64,000 nucleotides of DNA from Streptomyces liliifuscus (GTDB lineage: Bacteria > Actinomycetota > Actinomycetes > Streptomycetales > Streptomycetaceae), in the NCBI RefSeq assembly GCF_016598615.1, contig NZ_CP066831.1, forward strand, positions 2,790,001 to 2,854,000, given 5' to 3'. Every line of letters begins with the position of its first letter. Within the stretch, counting starts at the first letter, position 1. Under the pieces are notes generated by a model. The model did no database searches, had not been told where the DNA came from, and was given only the letters and a program-made list of their open reading frames with translations. Position numbers and translations under genes: made by a program. This document shows, in pieces, positions 34,802 through 43,512 of this stretch.

Positions 34802-34852
34802 TCAGCGAGCGCAGAACCCCGGGCCGGTCAGGGCACCGGGGGCGCACCGCAT
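34802..34852 (-). CDS. Possible erm leader peptide, 16 codons
   Basis: ATG 34852 opens MRCAPGALTGPGFCAR, ending at 34802, between the WblC-like promoter and the erm gene. It has no clear ribosome site. It could act in attenuation with the second small frame downstream. Confidence 0.3.
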   Translation of the reverse strand: MRCAPGALTGPGFCAR

Positions 34853-34919
34853 CCGAATGGAGCACGTGCAGCCCCGGCCAAGACCGGAGAAGAAAATCGA
34901 GTTGATACCCACACTCGGC

Positions 34920-34958
34920 ACGCTAGGCGGACCAGGAAGAGGCGGACAACCGATTTTC
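34920..34958 (-). promoter_or_regulatory. WblC/WhiB7-type promoter of erm
   Basis: Reading leftward, GAAAATCGGTTGTCC (34958-34944) contains an A+T-rich block three bases upstream of the -35 TTGTCC, then an 18-base spacer and -10 TAGCGT (34925-34920). An AT-rich block just before the -35 is the hallmark of WhiB7/WblC-activated antibiotic-inducible promoters. The predicted transcript has a leader of about 265 bases before the erm ATG. Confidence 0.65.
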
Positions 34959-35000
34959 ACCCGCACATTCCTTCAGAGGCACGAGCAACCGCCTGCTTTT

Positions 35001-35056
35001 AGGGGCGCGGGGAACGGCGCAATCTTTTAGGGGCGCGGGGAACTGCGCGACCAGCC
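35001..35056 (+). repeat. Dispersed element, copy 2 (tandem pair)
   Basis: Two adjacent versions occur: TTTTAGGGGCGCGGGGAACGG near 35001-35020, and AGGGGCGCGGGGAACTGCGC at 35029-35048 continuing into GACCAGCC. They lie downstream of the leftward solute-binding protein gene. The 34959-35115 gap is otherwise empty. Confidence 0.85.
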
Positions 35057-35115
35057 CCCACCGGCCGGCACCCAACAAACCACCCGCATCCCCCAAGGCC
35101 CGCGCCGGCGAACCG

Positions 35116-36417
35116 TCACCTCTGATACCGCGCCAGCACCAGATTCCCGTCCCCCACCAACCGCTCCCGCAACTCACCAAGCCCGATAGCCCCGCTGTAG
35201 TACTCCTGAAACGCAGGCGTAGCCACCTTGTCCTTCCACTCCGGATACCCCCGCACGGACTGCGCCGGCGCCGACCGCAGATACCGCGCAAGGGCCGTCC
35301 CGATCGCCCACCCGTCCTCCTCGACCCGCAGCGCCGGATCCCGGAGCGCCCCCGTACCGGTGGGCAACATCCAGTCGCCGAGCGCAAGCCGCACCATGTT
35401 CCGCGGCTGTAGCAGAAAGTCGATGAACGCGGCGGCCTCCTCCTTGTGCGGACTGTCCTCCGCGACGGACAAGGTCTGTGGACTCACCCCCTGAGTGAGC
35501 CCGTCCGCACCGGCCGGCGCGGGCAGCACCTGCCATTCGAAGCCCTTCGGCGCCTGCTGCACGATCTGCTGCCGGAAGGAGAACCCGAGCGGAACCATCG
35601 CGTACTTGCCGCCGAAGAAGCCGGGCAGCGTGTCGGACCCACCGCTGCCGAGCGTCGAACTCGACGCGCTGCCATCGGTGTTGACCTGATCGTGAATGGT
35701 CCGAGGCACCACCTCGTCGCCCGCCCCGAACCGAATCCGCACCTTGCCGTCCGAGCCCCGGTGGAACAGCTGCCCGCCGGTCGAGAGCGACAGATTGAGC
35801 GTGGCCGACACGGGCTCCTTGAGCGGCCAGGCCACACCGTACTTCCCGTCACCGTCCTCGTCCCCGCCACCGAGTTCATCAGTGATCGCCCTGAACTCGT
35901 CCCAGCTCCAAGGCTTCTCGGGCGTGGGAATCCGTACGCCAGACTCCCGCAACCACTCGGCGTTGGCGATCAGGACGCGCGGCTCCTGGAGGAACGGAAC
36001 GCCGTAGACCCCGTCCCCGAAGGTCACGGTCTCCCAACTCCGTTGTGGAATATCGGACTTGAGTCGCTCAGGCAGCAGGTCACGCAGATCCGCGAGATAC
36101 CCGCCGTACGCGAAGTCCGCGAGGTCGTCCGAGGCGTCATGGATGATGTCCGGCGCCTCACCACCTTCGAAGGAGGTGAGCAACTGGTCGTGGACGCTGT
36201 CCCAACTCCCCTGTACGTACTCGACCTTGACGTCGGGATGGGCGGCGTTCCACTCCTTCACCAGCTCCTTGTTGACGTCGATGGACTCCTCCTGCCAGGC
36301 AAGGGACTGGAAGCGGAGGGTGATCCCGCCGTCCTGGGAGTCGCCGTCGCCGCCGGTGCAGGCGCTGCCCGTGAGCAGCAGCGCCACCACCATCGCGACG
36401 AGCCGTTTCGTCCGCAT
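35116..36417 (-). CDS. Sugar-type ABC transporter substrate-binding lipoprotein
   Basis: This 433-residue extracellular solute-binding protein (family 1) has a signal peptide with lipobox LLTGSAC (Cys about residue 20). It contains KELVKEWNAAHPDVKVEYVQG, SFEGGEAPDIIHDASDD and GVPFLQEPRVLIANAEWLRE, all typical of maltose/oligosaccharide binders. The ATG overlaps the stop of the upstream permease (TGATG). Cognate permeases are the two genes upstream; no ATPase is encoded nearby, so a shared MsiK-type ATPase is likely, as is usual in Streptomyces. The sugar is unknown. Confidence 0.9.
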   Translation of the reverse strand: MRTKRLVAMVVALLLTGSACTGGDGDSQDGGITLRFQSLAWQEESIDVNKELVKEWNAAHPDVKVEYVQGSWDSVHDQLLTSFEGGEAPDIIHDASDDLADFAYGGYLADLRDLLPERLKSDIPQRSWETVTFGDGVYGVPFLQEPRVLIANAEWLRESGVRIPTPEKPWSWDEFRAITDELGGGDEDGDGKYGVAWPLKEPVSATLNLSLSTGGQLFHRGSDGKVRIRFGAGDEVVPRTIHDQVNTDGSASSSTLGSGGSDTLPGFFGGKYAMVPLGFSFRQQIVQQAPKGFEWQVLPAPAGADGLTQGVSPQTLSVAEDSPHKEEAAAFIDFLLQPRNMVRLALGDWMLPTGTGALRDPALRVEEDGWAIGTALARYLRSAPAQSVRGYPEWKDKVATPAFQEYYSGAIGLGELRERLVGDGNLVLARYQR

Positions 36418-37250
36418 CAGCTCTTCACCGCCCCGGCGAGCATCCCGCCCGTGATCCGTTTCTGGATGATCGCGAAGACGACCAGCGAGGGCAGGGTCGC
36501 CAGGAACGCGGCGGCCGCGAGGGGCCCGAGGTCCGCCACGCCCTCCGCGCCGAGGAAGTGCGTGAGGACGACCGGAAGGGTCTGTTTCTCCGGGGTCTTG
36601 AGGAGCACCAGCGCGAAGAAGAACTCGTTCCACGCGCTGATGAACGCGAACAGCGCCGTGGCGACGATCCCCGGCGCGAGCAGCGGCGCGGTGATCGAGA
36701 CCAGCGTCCGTAGCTTGCCGGCACCGTCCACGGCCGCGGCCTCCTCCAGCTCGGTCGGCACGGCCCGTACGTACCCCACGAGCATCCACAGTGCGAACGG
36801 CAGCGCCCAGACGACGTACACCATGATCAGACCTGGTACGGAGTTGATCAGCCGCAGGTTCTTCAGGACCAGGAACAGCGGGATGATCACCAGCACGAAC
36901 GGGAAGGCCTGGCTGACCACGACCCAGCCGGTCGCGGCCCTCGCGAGCCGAGTGCGGTGCCGGGCCATGACGTACGCCATCGGGGTCGCGATCAGTACGG
37001 CGATCACCGCCGCGCCGACCGCCGCGATCAGCGAGTTCAACGCGGCGTCCAGCAGGGGCTGTTCGTCGAAGGCCTGCCGGAAGTTGGCGAGCGTCGGGTC
37101 CTTGGGGATCCAGGTCGGATGCAGACTCCCCAGCTCTCGCGGCGGTTTGAAAGCGGTGGAGATCAGCCAGAGGAAGGGGAAGGCGAGAAAGACGAGATAG
37201 GCGAGGAGCGCGAGGTACTGGCCCGCGCGAGCCGATTTCCGGGTCTTCAC
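36417..37250 (-). CDS. Sugar-type ABC transporter permease (MalG-like)
   Basis: This 277-residue permease has six hydrophobic segments and the EAA loop ELEEAAAVDGAGKLRTLVSIT. N-terminal FPFLWLISTAFKPPREL is typical of the MalG subfamily. GTG 37250 overlaps the stop of the first permease by four bases. Confidence 0.9.
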   Translation of the reverse strand: MKTRKSARAGQYLALLAYLVFLAFPFLWLISTAFKPPRELGSLHPTWIPKDPTLANFRQAFDEQPLLDAALNSLIAAVGAAVIAVLIATPMAYVMARHRTRLARAATGWVVVSQAFPFVLVIIPLFLVLKNLRLINSVPGLIMVYVVWALPFALWMLVGYVRAVPTELEEAAAVDGAGKLRTLVSITAPLLAPGIVATALFAFISAWNEFFFALVLLKTPEKQTLPVVLTHFLGAEGVADLGPLAAAAFLATLPSLVVFAIIQKRITGGMLAGAVKS

Positions 37251-38218
37251 GCGTCCTCGCCTCCCCTCAGCCGGCCGACGAGATGGAGGGCGAGGATCAC
37301 CGAGATCACCGCGACCATCACACACCCCATCGCCGCCGCGTACCCGAACTGCCCGTAGCGGAAGGCCTCTTCGTAGGCGAACAGCATCGGCAGCCGGGTG
37401 CGCCCGCCGGGTCCGCCGCTGGTCAGGACGTACACCAGGGCGAAGGAGTTGAAGTTCCAGATGAAGTTGAGTGCGGTGATGGCGAGCGCGACCGGTTTGA
37501 GGGCGGGCCAGGTCACCGTGCGGAAGCGGCGCCAGGCGCCCGCGCCGTCCATCGCCGCGGCCTCGTGCAGTTCGCGCGGGGTGTTCTGCAGTCCGGCGAG
37601 CAGGGCGACCGTCGTCTGGGGCATGCCCGCCCAGACGCCGACCACGATCACCGCGGGCAGGGCGGTGGCGAGGCCGCTCAGCCAGTCGCGGCCGTCGCCC
37701 AGACCCAGGTCGCGGATCGTCTCGTTGAGGATGCCCGCGTCCGGGTTGTAGACGAGCCGCCACATGATGCCGACGACCACCTCGGGCATCGCCCACGGGA
37801 TGATCGCGAGCGACCGTGCCAGCCAGCGGAAGCGGAGGTTCTCGTTGAGCAGCAGAGCGAGGCCGAGGGCCAGGAGGAACTGCGGGACCGTGACCCCCAC
37901 CGCCCACAGCAGACCGATCCGGAACGAGTCCCAGAACAGTGTGTCGTGCAGCAGGTCCTGGAAGTTGAGGGTCCCGATCCACTGGGTGGGCTCGGTGCGG
38001 CCCGACTGGGAGTCGGTGAACGCCAGCGCGATGCCGTAGAGGAGCGGTCCGACGCTGAGCACCAGGATCGGGATCAGCGCGGGCAGCACCAGGAACCAGG
38101 CGCCGTGGTCGACGAGGCGGTCCCTCGGGCCGCCGCCTCGCCCTCCTCCTCTGCCTCCACCCGGCGCACCCCTCGCTGACCGTTTCACTGACCGCTTCCT
38201 CACGGTCGCCGATGTCAC
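37247..38218 (-). CDS. Sugar-type ABC transporter permease (MalF-like)
   Basis: This 323-residue permease is first of the importer operon. A basic Gly/Arg-rich N-terminus (residues 9-33) precedes six hydrophobic segments; the EAA loop is ELHEAAAMDGAGAWRRFRTVT. It forms the heterodimer with the MalG-like permease. The 224-bp upstream gap shared with the divergent kinase gene shows no clear LacI-type palindrome. Confidence 0.9.
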   Translation of the reverse strand: MTSATVRKRSVKRSARGAPGGGRGGGRGGGPRDRLVDHGAWFLVLPALIPILVLSVGPLLYGIALAFTDSQSGRTEPTQWIGTLNFQDLLHDTLFWDSFRIGLLWAVGVTVPQFLLALGLALLLNENLRFRWLARSLAIIPWAMPEVVVGIMWRLVYNPDAGILNETIRDLGLGDGRDWLSGLATALPAVIVVGVWAGMPQTTVALLAGLQNTPRELHEAAAMDGAGAWRRFRTVTWPALKPVALAITALNFIWNFNSFALVYVLTSGGPGGRTRLPMLFAYEEAFRYGQFGYAAAMGCVMVAVISVILALHLVGRLRGGEDA

Positions 38219-38442
38219 GAAATCAGCTCCTTCGGGCGGCTCGTACGGGTCTGGCCGTCCCGGCGGCCCTCGTCATCGTGCTGATGTACTGACACGCCGT
38301 CAAGGCAGCACACACACCCTCCTGAGGGCTCCCACCAGTGCGAATGCGACACTGGGCGGCGTATGGCGTGATCTCGACCGCCGACGCGACGAGAACCGCA
38401 CGACATCCGGACGAGAACCAAGGGCTCCACGGGAGGCGAGTG

Positions 38443-39294
38443 ATGGACGAGGCACAGGCGCGGGACGTGCTCGCCGAGGCAGGCTTCGACCGGGGCGCGG
38501 AACTGCTCGCGCTGGGTGAGAACGCCGTGTTCGCAGCCGGTGATCTGGTGGTCAAGGTGGGCCGGGACGCCGAACTCCTCGACCGGGCGCGGCGGGAACT
38601 GGCCATCGCCGTCTGGCTCGCCGATGAGGGCGTCCCCGCGGTGCGGGCCGCCGAGCCCGAGGCGCGGTCCGTGTCCGGTCACCCCGTGACCGTGTGGCAC
38701 CGGCTGCCCTCTTCCGTACGTCCCGCCGGACCCGGCGATCTCGCCGAGCTGCTTCGCCTGGTGCACGCCCTGCCCTCCCCCGCCTTCACGCTGCCGCGCC
38801 GCGAACTGCTGGGCGGGGTCGAGCGGTGGCTGCGGCTCGCGGGCGACGCGGTCGACCCGGCGGACGCCGCGTTCCTGCGGGACCGGCGCGACGGCTTCGC
38901 CACGGCCGCCGCCGCACTCACCCCGCAGTTGCCGCCGGGCCCGATTCACGGCGACGCGCTGCCCCGCAACGTCCACATCGGCCCCGACGGGCCGGTCCTG
39001 GTCGACCTGGAGACCTTCTCCACCGACCTGCGCGAACACGACCTCGTGGTCATGGCGCTGTCCCGCGACCGGTACGGGCTGCCCGCCGGGGCGTACGACG
39101 CATTCACCGGGACGTACGGCTGGGACGTACGCGAGTGGGACGGCTGCGGGGTGCTGCGCGGGGCGCGCGAGACGGCCAGCTGCGCCTGGGTCTCCCAGCA
39201 CGCACCGAGCAATCCGAAGGCACTGGCGGAGTTCGAGCGCCGGGTGGCATCACTGAGGGACGGCGACGAAACGGTCCGCTGGTATCCCTTCTGA
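38443..39294 (+). CDS. Aminoglycoside phosphotransferase (APH) family protein
   Basis: This 283-residue small-molecule kinase fold has the catalytic Brenner motif PIHGDALPRNVHIG (about residue 167) and the metal site LVDLETFSTD. The N-lobe holds a Lys in DLVVKVG (about residue 41). The substrate is unknown; many of these proteins are not resistance enzymes. ATG 38443 follows GGGAGGCGAG. Confidence 0.82.
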   Translation: MDEAQARDVLAEAGFDRGAELLALGENAVFAAGDLVVKVGRDAELLDRARRELAIAVWLADEGVPAVRAAEPEARSVSGHPVTVWHRLPSSVRPAGPGDLAELLRLVHALPSPAFTLPRRELLGGVERWLRLAGDAVDPADAAFLRDRRDGFATAAAALTPQLPPGPIHGDALPRNVHIGPDGPVLVDLETFSTDLREHDLVVMALSRDRYGLPAGAYDAFTGTYGWDVREWDGCGVLRGARETASCAWVSQHAPSNPKALAEFERRVASLRDGDETVRWYPF

Positions 39295-39316
39295 GATCCC
39301 TCTCCCGGGAATCTGG

Positions 39317-40219
39317 TCAGCCGCGGCCGCGGATCGTCCCGGCCGCCCGGTCCAGTTCCGCGAGGACCGTCCGTACGGCCTTGCGGGCCGTGCGTTCGGG
39401 GCGGTGGAGCGCGTCGATGTGCCGCCGGGCCTGAACGCCGCTGAGCGGCTTGAGCACCAGCGCGGGGTGCGGGCGCATCGTCCAGCGGGGCATCAGGGCG
39501 AGGCCCCCTCCGGCGGCGACGGCCTCGGCTACCACAGCGAACTCGTTGATGCGGTGGGCGAGCCGGAGCCGACGGCCCGCGGCCGTGGCGATGGCGTCGA
39601 TGGTCGCCACCACCGGGAAGCCGTCGTGCGCCGTGATCCACGGCTCGCCGGCCACGTCACGCGGGGTGAGCCGCCGTTTGACGGCCAGCGGGTGGTCGGC
39701 GGGCATCGCCACGTCGAGCGGTTCGCGCAGCAGGGTGATGGCCGTGACCGTACGCGGCCAGCCCGGGGTGTGTTCGAGGCGGTGCGCGAGGACGAGGTCG
39801 TACTCCCTGGTCAGCGGCGGGAAGTCGTCCTGCGTCACATCCGCGTCGGCGAGGGACAGCTGCGGCCCGCCGGGCGCGGCGAGCGCCTGGAGCAGCAGCG
39901 GGAAGAACGCCGAGGCCGCACTGTGGAAGGCCGCCACCGACACCTCGCCGTCCGGCCGGTCGACGAACTCCGCGACGGTGTGCCGGGCCCGCTCCAGCGC
40001 CGTCTCCACCTCGATCGCCGCCCCGGCCAGCGCCTGCCCGGCGTCGGTGAGCACCAGCCGCCGGCCCTGGCGCTCGGTGAGCGGGACGGGGATCGCGCGC
40101 TGGAGCAGCCTCAGTTGCTGGGAGATCGCCGAGGGCGTCACGAGCAGCGCCTCGGCGACCGCGGTGACGCTGCCGAGTTCGCCCAGCTCACGCAGGATCC
40201 TCAGCTGCCGTTCGTCCAT
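39317..40219 (-). CDS. LysR family transcriptional regulator
   Basis: This 300-residue regulator has the N-terminal winged helix-turn-helix (LGSVTAVAEALLVTPSAISQ) followed by the two-lobed effector domain. It is divergent from an EamA transporter with a 128-bp shared gap, the standard arrangement for a LysR protein controlling its neighbour. The effector is unknown. Confidence 0.9.
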   Translation of the reverse strand: MDERQLRILRELGELGSVTAVAEALLVTPSAISQQLRLLQRAIPVPLTERQGRRLVLTDAGQALAGAAIEVETALERARHTVAEFVDRPDGEVSVAAFHSAASAFFPLLLQALAAPGGPQLSLADADVTQDDFPPLTREYDLVLAHRLEHTPGWPRTVTAITLLREPLDVAMPADHPLAVKRRLTPRDVAGEPWITAHDGFPVVATIDAIATAAGRRLRLAHRINEFAVVAEAVAAGGGLALMPRWTMRPHPALVLKPLSGVQARRHIDALHRPERTARKAVRTVLAELDRAAGTIRGRG

Positions 40220-40285
40220 GTCCTCGTCCCAGCTCTCGTGCCAGTTCCTGTGCCAGGGATCGCCTCGTTCCCGATGTAGGGATGC

Positions 40286-40299
40286 TAAAGGATCGTTTA
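40286..40299. promoter_or_regulatory. TAAA-N6-TTTA dyad in the LysR/EamA divergent gap
   Basis: TAAAGGATCGTTTA is the only A+T-rich dyad in the 128-bp gap and lies 49 bp before the transporter start, where a LysR site would be expected. The T-N11-A rule is only roughly met. Confidence 0.35.
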
Positions 40300-40347
40300 A
40301 GAAGTTGGCTCTGGGCTTCAGGGACGTGGACGGTGCAGGGTGAGCGC

Positions 40348-41352
40348 GTGCCCGATGCCCGCCGTACCGATGCGGTACTCCTCCTTGTCGCCCTCGTCTG
40401 GGGTTCCAGCTATCTGTCCGCCCAGACCGCCACCGCCGTACTGCCCGTACTGGTGGTGCTGTTCGCCCGCTACGCCCTGTCCGCGATCGCCTGTCTCGGT
40501 CTGCTCGCCACCGACCGGAAGTCCGGCGGGTGGACCCGCGACGAGCTCCGGATCGGTGTGCCGCTGGGGGTCACCCAGGCGGCCGTCCTGGTGGTGGAGA
40601 CATACGGCGTCGCCCACACGAGTGCCGCGAACGCGGGGCTGATCATCAGCCTGACCATCGTGATCACTCCCCTCCTCGACCGCACGGGCCACCGCGGCGG
40701 CCTCCCGCTGTCCTTCTACGCGGCCGCCGGTGTGTGCCTGCTGGCCGTCGGCCTCCTCATGTCGGGCAACGGCTTCCACGCGCCCCGCCTCGGCGACCTG
40801 CTGATGCTCGGCGCGGCGCTGATCCGGGCGGTGCATGTGGCACTCGTCGGCCGGCTCACCGTGAACCGTGCGATCCGCCCGCTGCGGCTGACCACCGTGC
40901 AGACCCTCGTGGGCTCGGCGCTGTTCCTGCTGCCCGCGTCCGGCGAACTGTCCACGCTCGCCCACATCGGCGTCGCGGGCTGGGCCCAACTGCTCTATCT
41001 CGCCCTGTTCTGCAGCGTGTTCGCCTTCCTCGCGCAGACGTGGGCCGTCCAGCGCACCTCGGCGAGCCGGGCCAGCCTCCTGCTCGGCACCGAACCGATC
41101 TGGGCCGCCGCGGTCGGCATCGCCCTGGCCGGCGACCACTTCACCCCGGTCACGGGTCTCGGCGCGGCGATGATGGTCGCCGGAACGTACTGGGGCCAGT
41201 CCATCGAACGCGCCCACCGAGCCACCGCCCCGCCAGGGGCGCGGGGAACTGCGCGACCAGCCACAGCGGACCCGCAGCTCAAGGACGACCTCATTCAGCA
41301 GGCTCTCCCAGCGGAGCGCCAAGGCACTGAAGAGGCCCAACGAGCGGTGTGA
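40348..41352 (+). CDS. EamA/DMT family transporter with repeat-derived C-terminus
   Basis: This 334-residue protein has about ten hydrophobic segments in two EamA halves (VWGSSYLSAQTA near residue 15; EPIWAAAVGIALAGDHFTP in the second half). The family exports amino acids or other metabolites. GTG 40348 follows AGGG. The coding part of the dispersed element (41235-41277) is read in frame as PPGARGTARPATADPQ, so the last 45 or so residues after the final membrane helix are derived from repeat and flanking noncoding DNA. The LysR gene upstream is the likely regulator. Confidence 0.88.
   Translation: MPDARRTDAVLLLVALVWGSSYLSAQTATAVLPVLVVLFARYALSAIACLGLLATDRKSGGWTRDELRIGVPLGVTQAAVLVVETYGVAHTSAANAGLIISLTIVITPLLDRTGHRGGLPLSFYAAAGVCLLAVGLLMSGNGFHAPRLGDLLMLGAALIRAVHVALVGRLTVNRAIRPLRLTTVQTLVGSALFLLPASGELSTLAHIGVAGWAQLLYLALFCSVFAFLAQTWAVQRTSASRASLLLGTEPIWAAAVGIALAGDHFTPVTGLGAAMMVAGTYWGQSIERAHRATAPPGARGTARPATADPQLKDDLIQQALPAERQGTEEAQRAV
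41235..41277 (+). repeat. Dispersed element, copy 3, inside the EamA 3' end
   Basis: AGGGGCGCGGGGAACTGCGC, then GACCAGCCACAGCGGACC and CGCAG. It overlaps the transporter reading frame and lies downstream of the convergent exonuclease gene. Confidence 0.88.
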
Positions 41353-41361
41353 ACGAGCGCT

Positions 41362-42084
41362 TCAGACGCGCTCGTCCGTCAGGTCCCGCAGCGGCCACAC
41401 CCCGTCCACCACCGCCGTCGCGTCCCCCTTGCGGCGCAGGAAGCTCTGGAAGTCGGCCGCCCATTCCGCGTACCACTCGATCTGGCGGCGGTGGAGCTCC
41501 GCCGGGCCGAGGGCGGCGACCTTGGGATGGCGGGCGGCTATCGCGCCGGCGAGACGGGCCGCGGCCAGGGCGTCCGCCGAGGCGTCGTGGGCGGAGTCGA
41601 GCGCGATGCCGTACTCCGCGCAGACCGCTTCGAGGTTCCGCTTGCCGCGGCGGTAGCGGTCCACGGAGCGGTCGATCGTGTACGGGTCGATGACCGGCGC
41701 GGGGTCGATTCCGCCGAGCCGGTCGCGCAGTGACGGCAGTCCGTACCGCCGCAGTTCGGCGGAGAGCAGCGTCAGGTCGAAGGCCGCGTTGTACGCCACG
41801 ACCGGGACGCCCGACTGCCAGTACGAGACGAGGACCGAGGCGATCGCGTCGGCCACCTCATCGGCGGGCCTGCCGTCGGCCGTCGCCCTTTCGTTGCTGA
41901 TCCCGTGCACCGCCACCGCGTCCGCCGGGATCTCGACTCCCGGGTCGGCGAGCCATTCGCGGTGCCCGACCGGCTCTGTCCCCCTGACCTCGATCACGGC
42001 CCCGGTGACGATGCGCGCCTCGCGCGGATCCGTCCCGGTCGTCTCCAGGTCGAAGCCGACCAGCAATTCCCCGTGCCAACCCAT
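41362..42084 (-). CDS. DEDDh 3'-5' exonuclease (DNA polymerase III epsilon-like)
   Basis: This 240-residue protein has the ExoI motif GFDLETTGTDP (Asp, Glu), ExoII around VVAYNAAFDLTLL and ExoIIIepsilon HDASADALA (His, Asp), so all catalytic residues are present. The role may be proofreading, repair or RNA trimming; it is stand-alone. ATG 42084 fits the family; the frame remains open upstream to 42162 without support. Confidence 0.88.
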   Translation of the reverse strand: MGWHGELLVGFDLETTGTDPREARIVTGAVIEVRGTEPVGHREWLADPGVEIPADAVAVHGISNERATADGRPADEVADAIASVLVSYWQSGVPVVAYNAAFDLTLLSAELRRYGLPSLRDRLGGIDPAPVIDPYTIDRSVDRYRRGKRNLEAVCAEYGIALDSAHDASADALAAARLAGAIAARHPKVAALGPAELHRRQIEWYAEWAADFQSFLRRKGDATAVVDGVWPLRDLTDERV

Positions 42085-42177
42085 GCCGGCCCCCTTCTTC
42101 GTGGTGCGATCCCCCAATGACCTCCACGATCCCATGGGCCACTGACAATCCGACGACCGCATTCCGCTTGACGCCCG

Positions 42178-43410
42178 TCAGGACACAGGCCGCGAATCTG
42201 CCCAAGCCACCTCGAACTCCTCGCGATACGTCCCGAAAAGCCCTTCTTCGCCGACCTCGTCCGGCTTCAACACCCGCCCCCCGCCGCGCAGCACGAGCAC
42301 CGGCGCCTCCATCCCGCGTGTCCGCCGCAGATACGACTGCACGACCGCTATGCCGTCCGGCCCGTCCCCGTCGACGAGGTACGCCGTGAAGCGGGGCGTC
42401 TCGTCGTAGACCTGGATCTCGAAGGCGCCGGGATCGCGCAGCCGGGCCCGGACCCGGCGCATGTGCAGGATGTTCATCTCGACGGAGCGGCTCAACTCGC
42501 CCCGCTTGATGCCGAGTTCACGCTCACGGCGCTTGACCGCGCTGGAGGCCGGGTTCAGGAACAGCAGCCGCACCCGGCAGCCGGACTCGGCCAGCCTGAC
42601 GAGCCGCCGCCCCGAGAAGTTCTGCACGAGGAGATTGAGGCCGATACCGATGGCGTCCAGGCGGCGCGCTCCGCCGAAGATGTCCTCGGCGGGGAACTGC
42701 CGCATCAGCCGCACCCGGTCCGAGTGCACGCCCACCACGTCCGCGTACCGGTCGCCGACGAGGTTCTCGACCGCGTCGACGGGGAGCCGGCGCGCGGACG
42801 GTACGTCACTGCCCGCGCCGAGTATCTCCAGGAGCTTCGCGGAGGCCCGCTCGGCCTGGGCGAGAACGGCCTCGGACAGCGCCCTGTTGCGCGAGACGAC
42901 GTTGCGGGTGACTTCCAGTTCGTCCAGGGCGAGTTCGACGTCCCGGCGCTCGTCGAAGTACGGCTCGAAGCACGGCCAGTGCTGCACCATCAGCTCGCGC
43001 AACTGGGGCAACGTGAGGAAGCTCAGGACGTTGTCGTCGGCGGGATCGAGCAAGTAGCCCTTGCGGCGGCTGACTTCGCGTACGGCGACGGCGCGCTGCA
43101 CCCACTCCTGCCCCGCGGGTCCCGCGGCGGCGACCACCCAGTCGTCCTCGCCGTGGACGGGTTCGTAGATCGGGCGCAGAACAGCGGCCACGACCGCGCG
43201 CAGCCGCTGTTCGACGAGGTTCAGCCAGATGTAGGCCCGGCCCGCCCGCTGGGCGCGCGTACGCACCTCGCGCCAGGCGTCGGCGCCCCAGTCCAGCTCC
43301 GCTCCGATCTCCATCGGTCGCGCCAGGGACACCGCGCCCGGTGGGGCATCCGTGGAGCTCCCCTCGTGACCGCCGTCACCAGGGGGCAACTCCAGCCCTC
43401 CGGACCCCAC
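42178..43410 (-). CDS. SAV2148-like conserved actinobacterial protein
   Basis: This 410-residue soluble protein is highly conserved across Streptomyces as I recall it, under the name SAV2148 family (annotated as HEPN-containing). Visible blocks are RAYIWLNLVEQRLRAVVAAV near the N-terminus, DDNVLSFLTLPQLRELM, and a C-terminal part with LAESGCRVRLLFLNP and TAYLVDGDG resembling phospholipase D-like proteins without a full HKD. GTG 43410 follows GGAAGG and gives the family N-terminus; an open frame reaches 43452. Function is unknown; if HEPN is correct, an RNA-related role is possible. Confidence 0.7.
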   Translation of the reverse strand: MGSGGLELPPGDGGHEGSSTDAPPGAVSLARPMEIGAELDWGADAWREVRTRAQRAGRAYIWLNLVEQRLRAVVAAVLRPIYEPVHGEDDWVVAAAGPAGQEWVQRAVAVREVSRRKGYLLDPADDNVLSFLTLPQLRELMVQHWPCFEPYFDERRDVELALDELEVTRNVVSRNRALSEAVLAQAERASAKLLEILGAGSDVPSARRLPVDAVENLVGDRYADVVGVHSDRVRLMRQFPAEDIFGGARRLDAIGIGLNLLVQNFSGRRLVRLAESGCRVRLLFLNPASSAVKRRERELGIKRGELSRSVEMNILHMRRVRARLRDPGAFEIQVYDETPRFTAYLVDGDGPDGIAVVQSYLRRTRGMEAPVLVLRGGGRVLKPDEVGEEGLFGTYREEFEVAWADSRPVS

Positions 43411-43512
43411 CCGCGCACCGCCTTCCGCTCCCCCGAGCACTCCCCCAGCCAACGATCAAGGAAGGGTACTCCGGGAGCGGCGGACGGTGCAGCCGGATGG
43501 ACAGGTCGTTTC

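Noticed and set aside
38443..39294. Aminoglycoside resistance gene
   Set aside because: Only the general APH fold is visible; no feature identifies an aminoglycoside acceptor.
42178..43452. Longer start at 43452 for the SAV2148-like gene
   Set aside because: The extra residues are low-complexity Gly/Ala and lack a ribosome site, while GTG 43410 has GGAAGG upstream.
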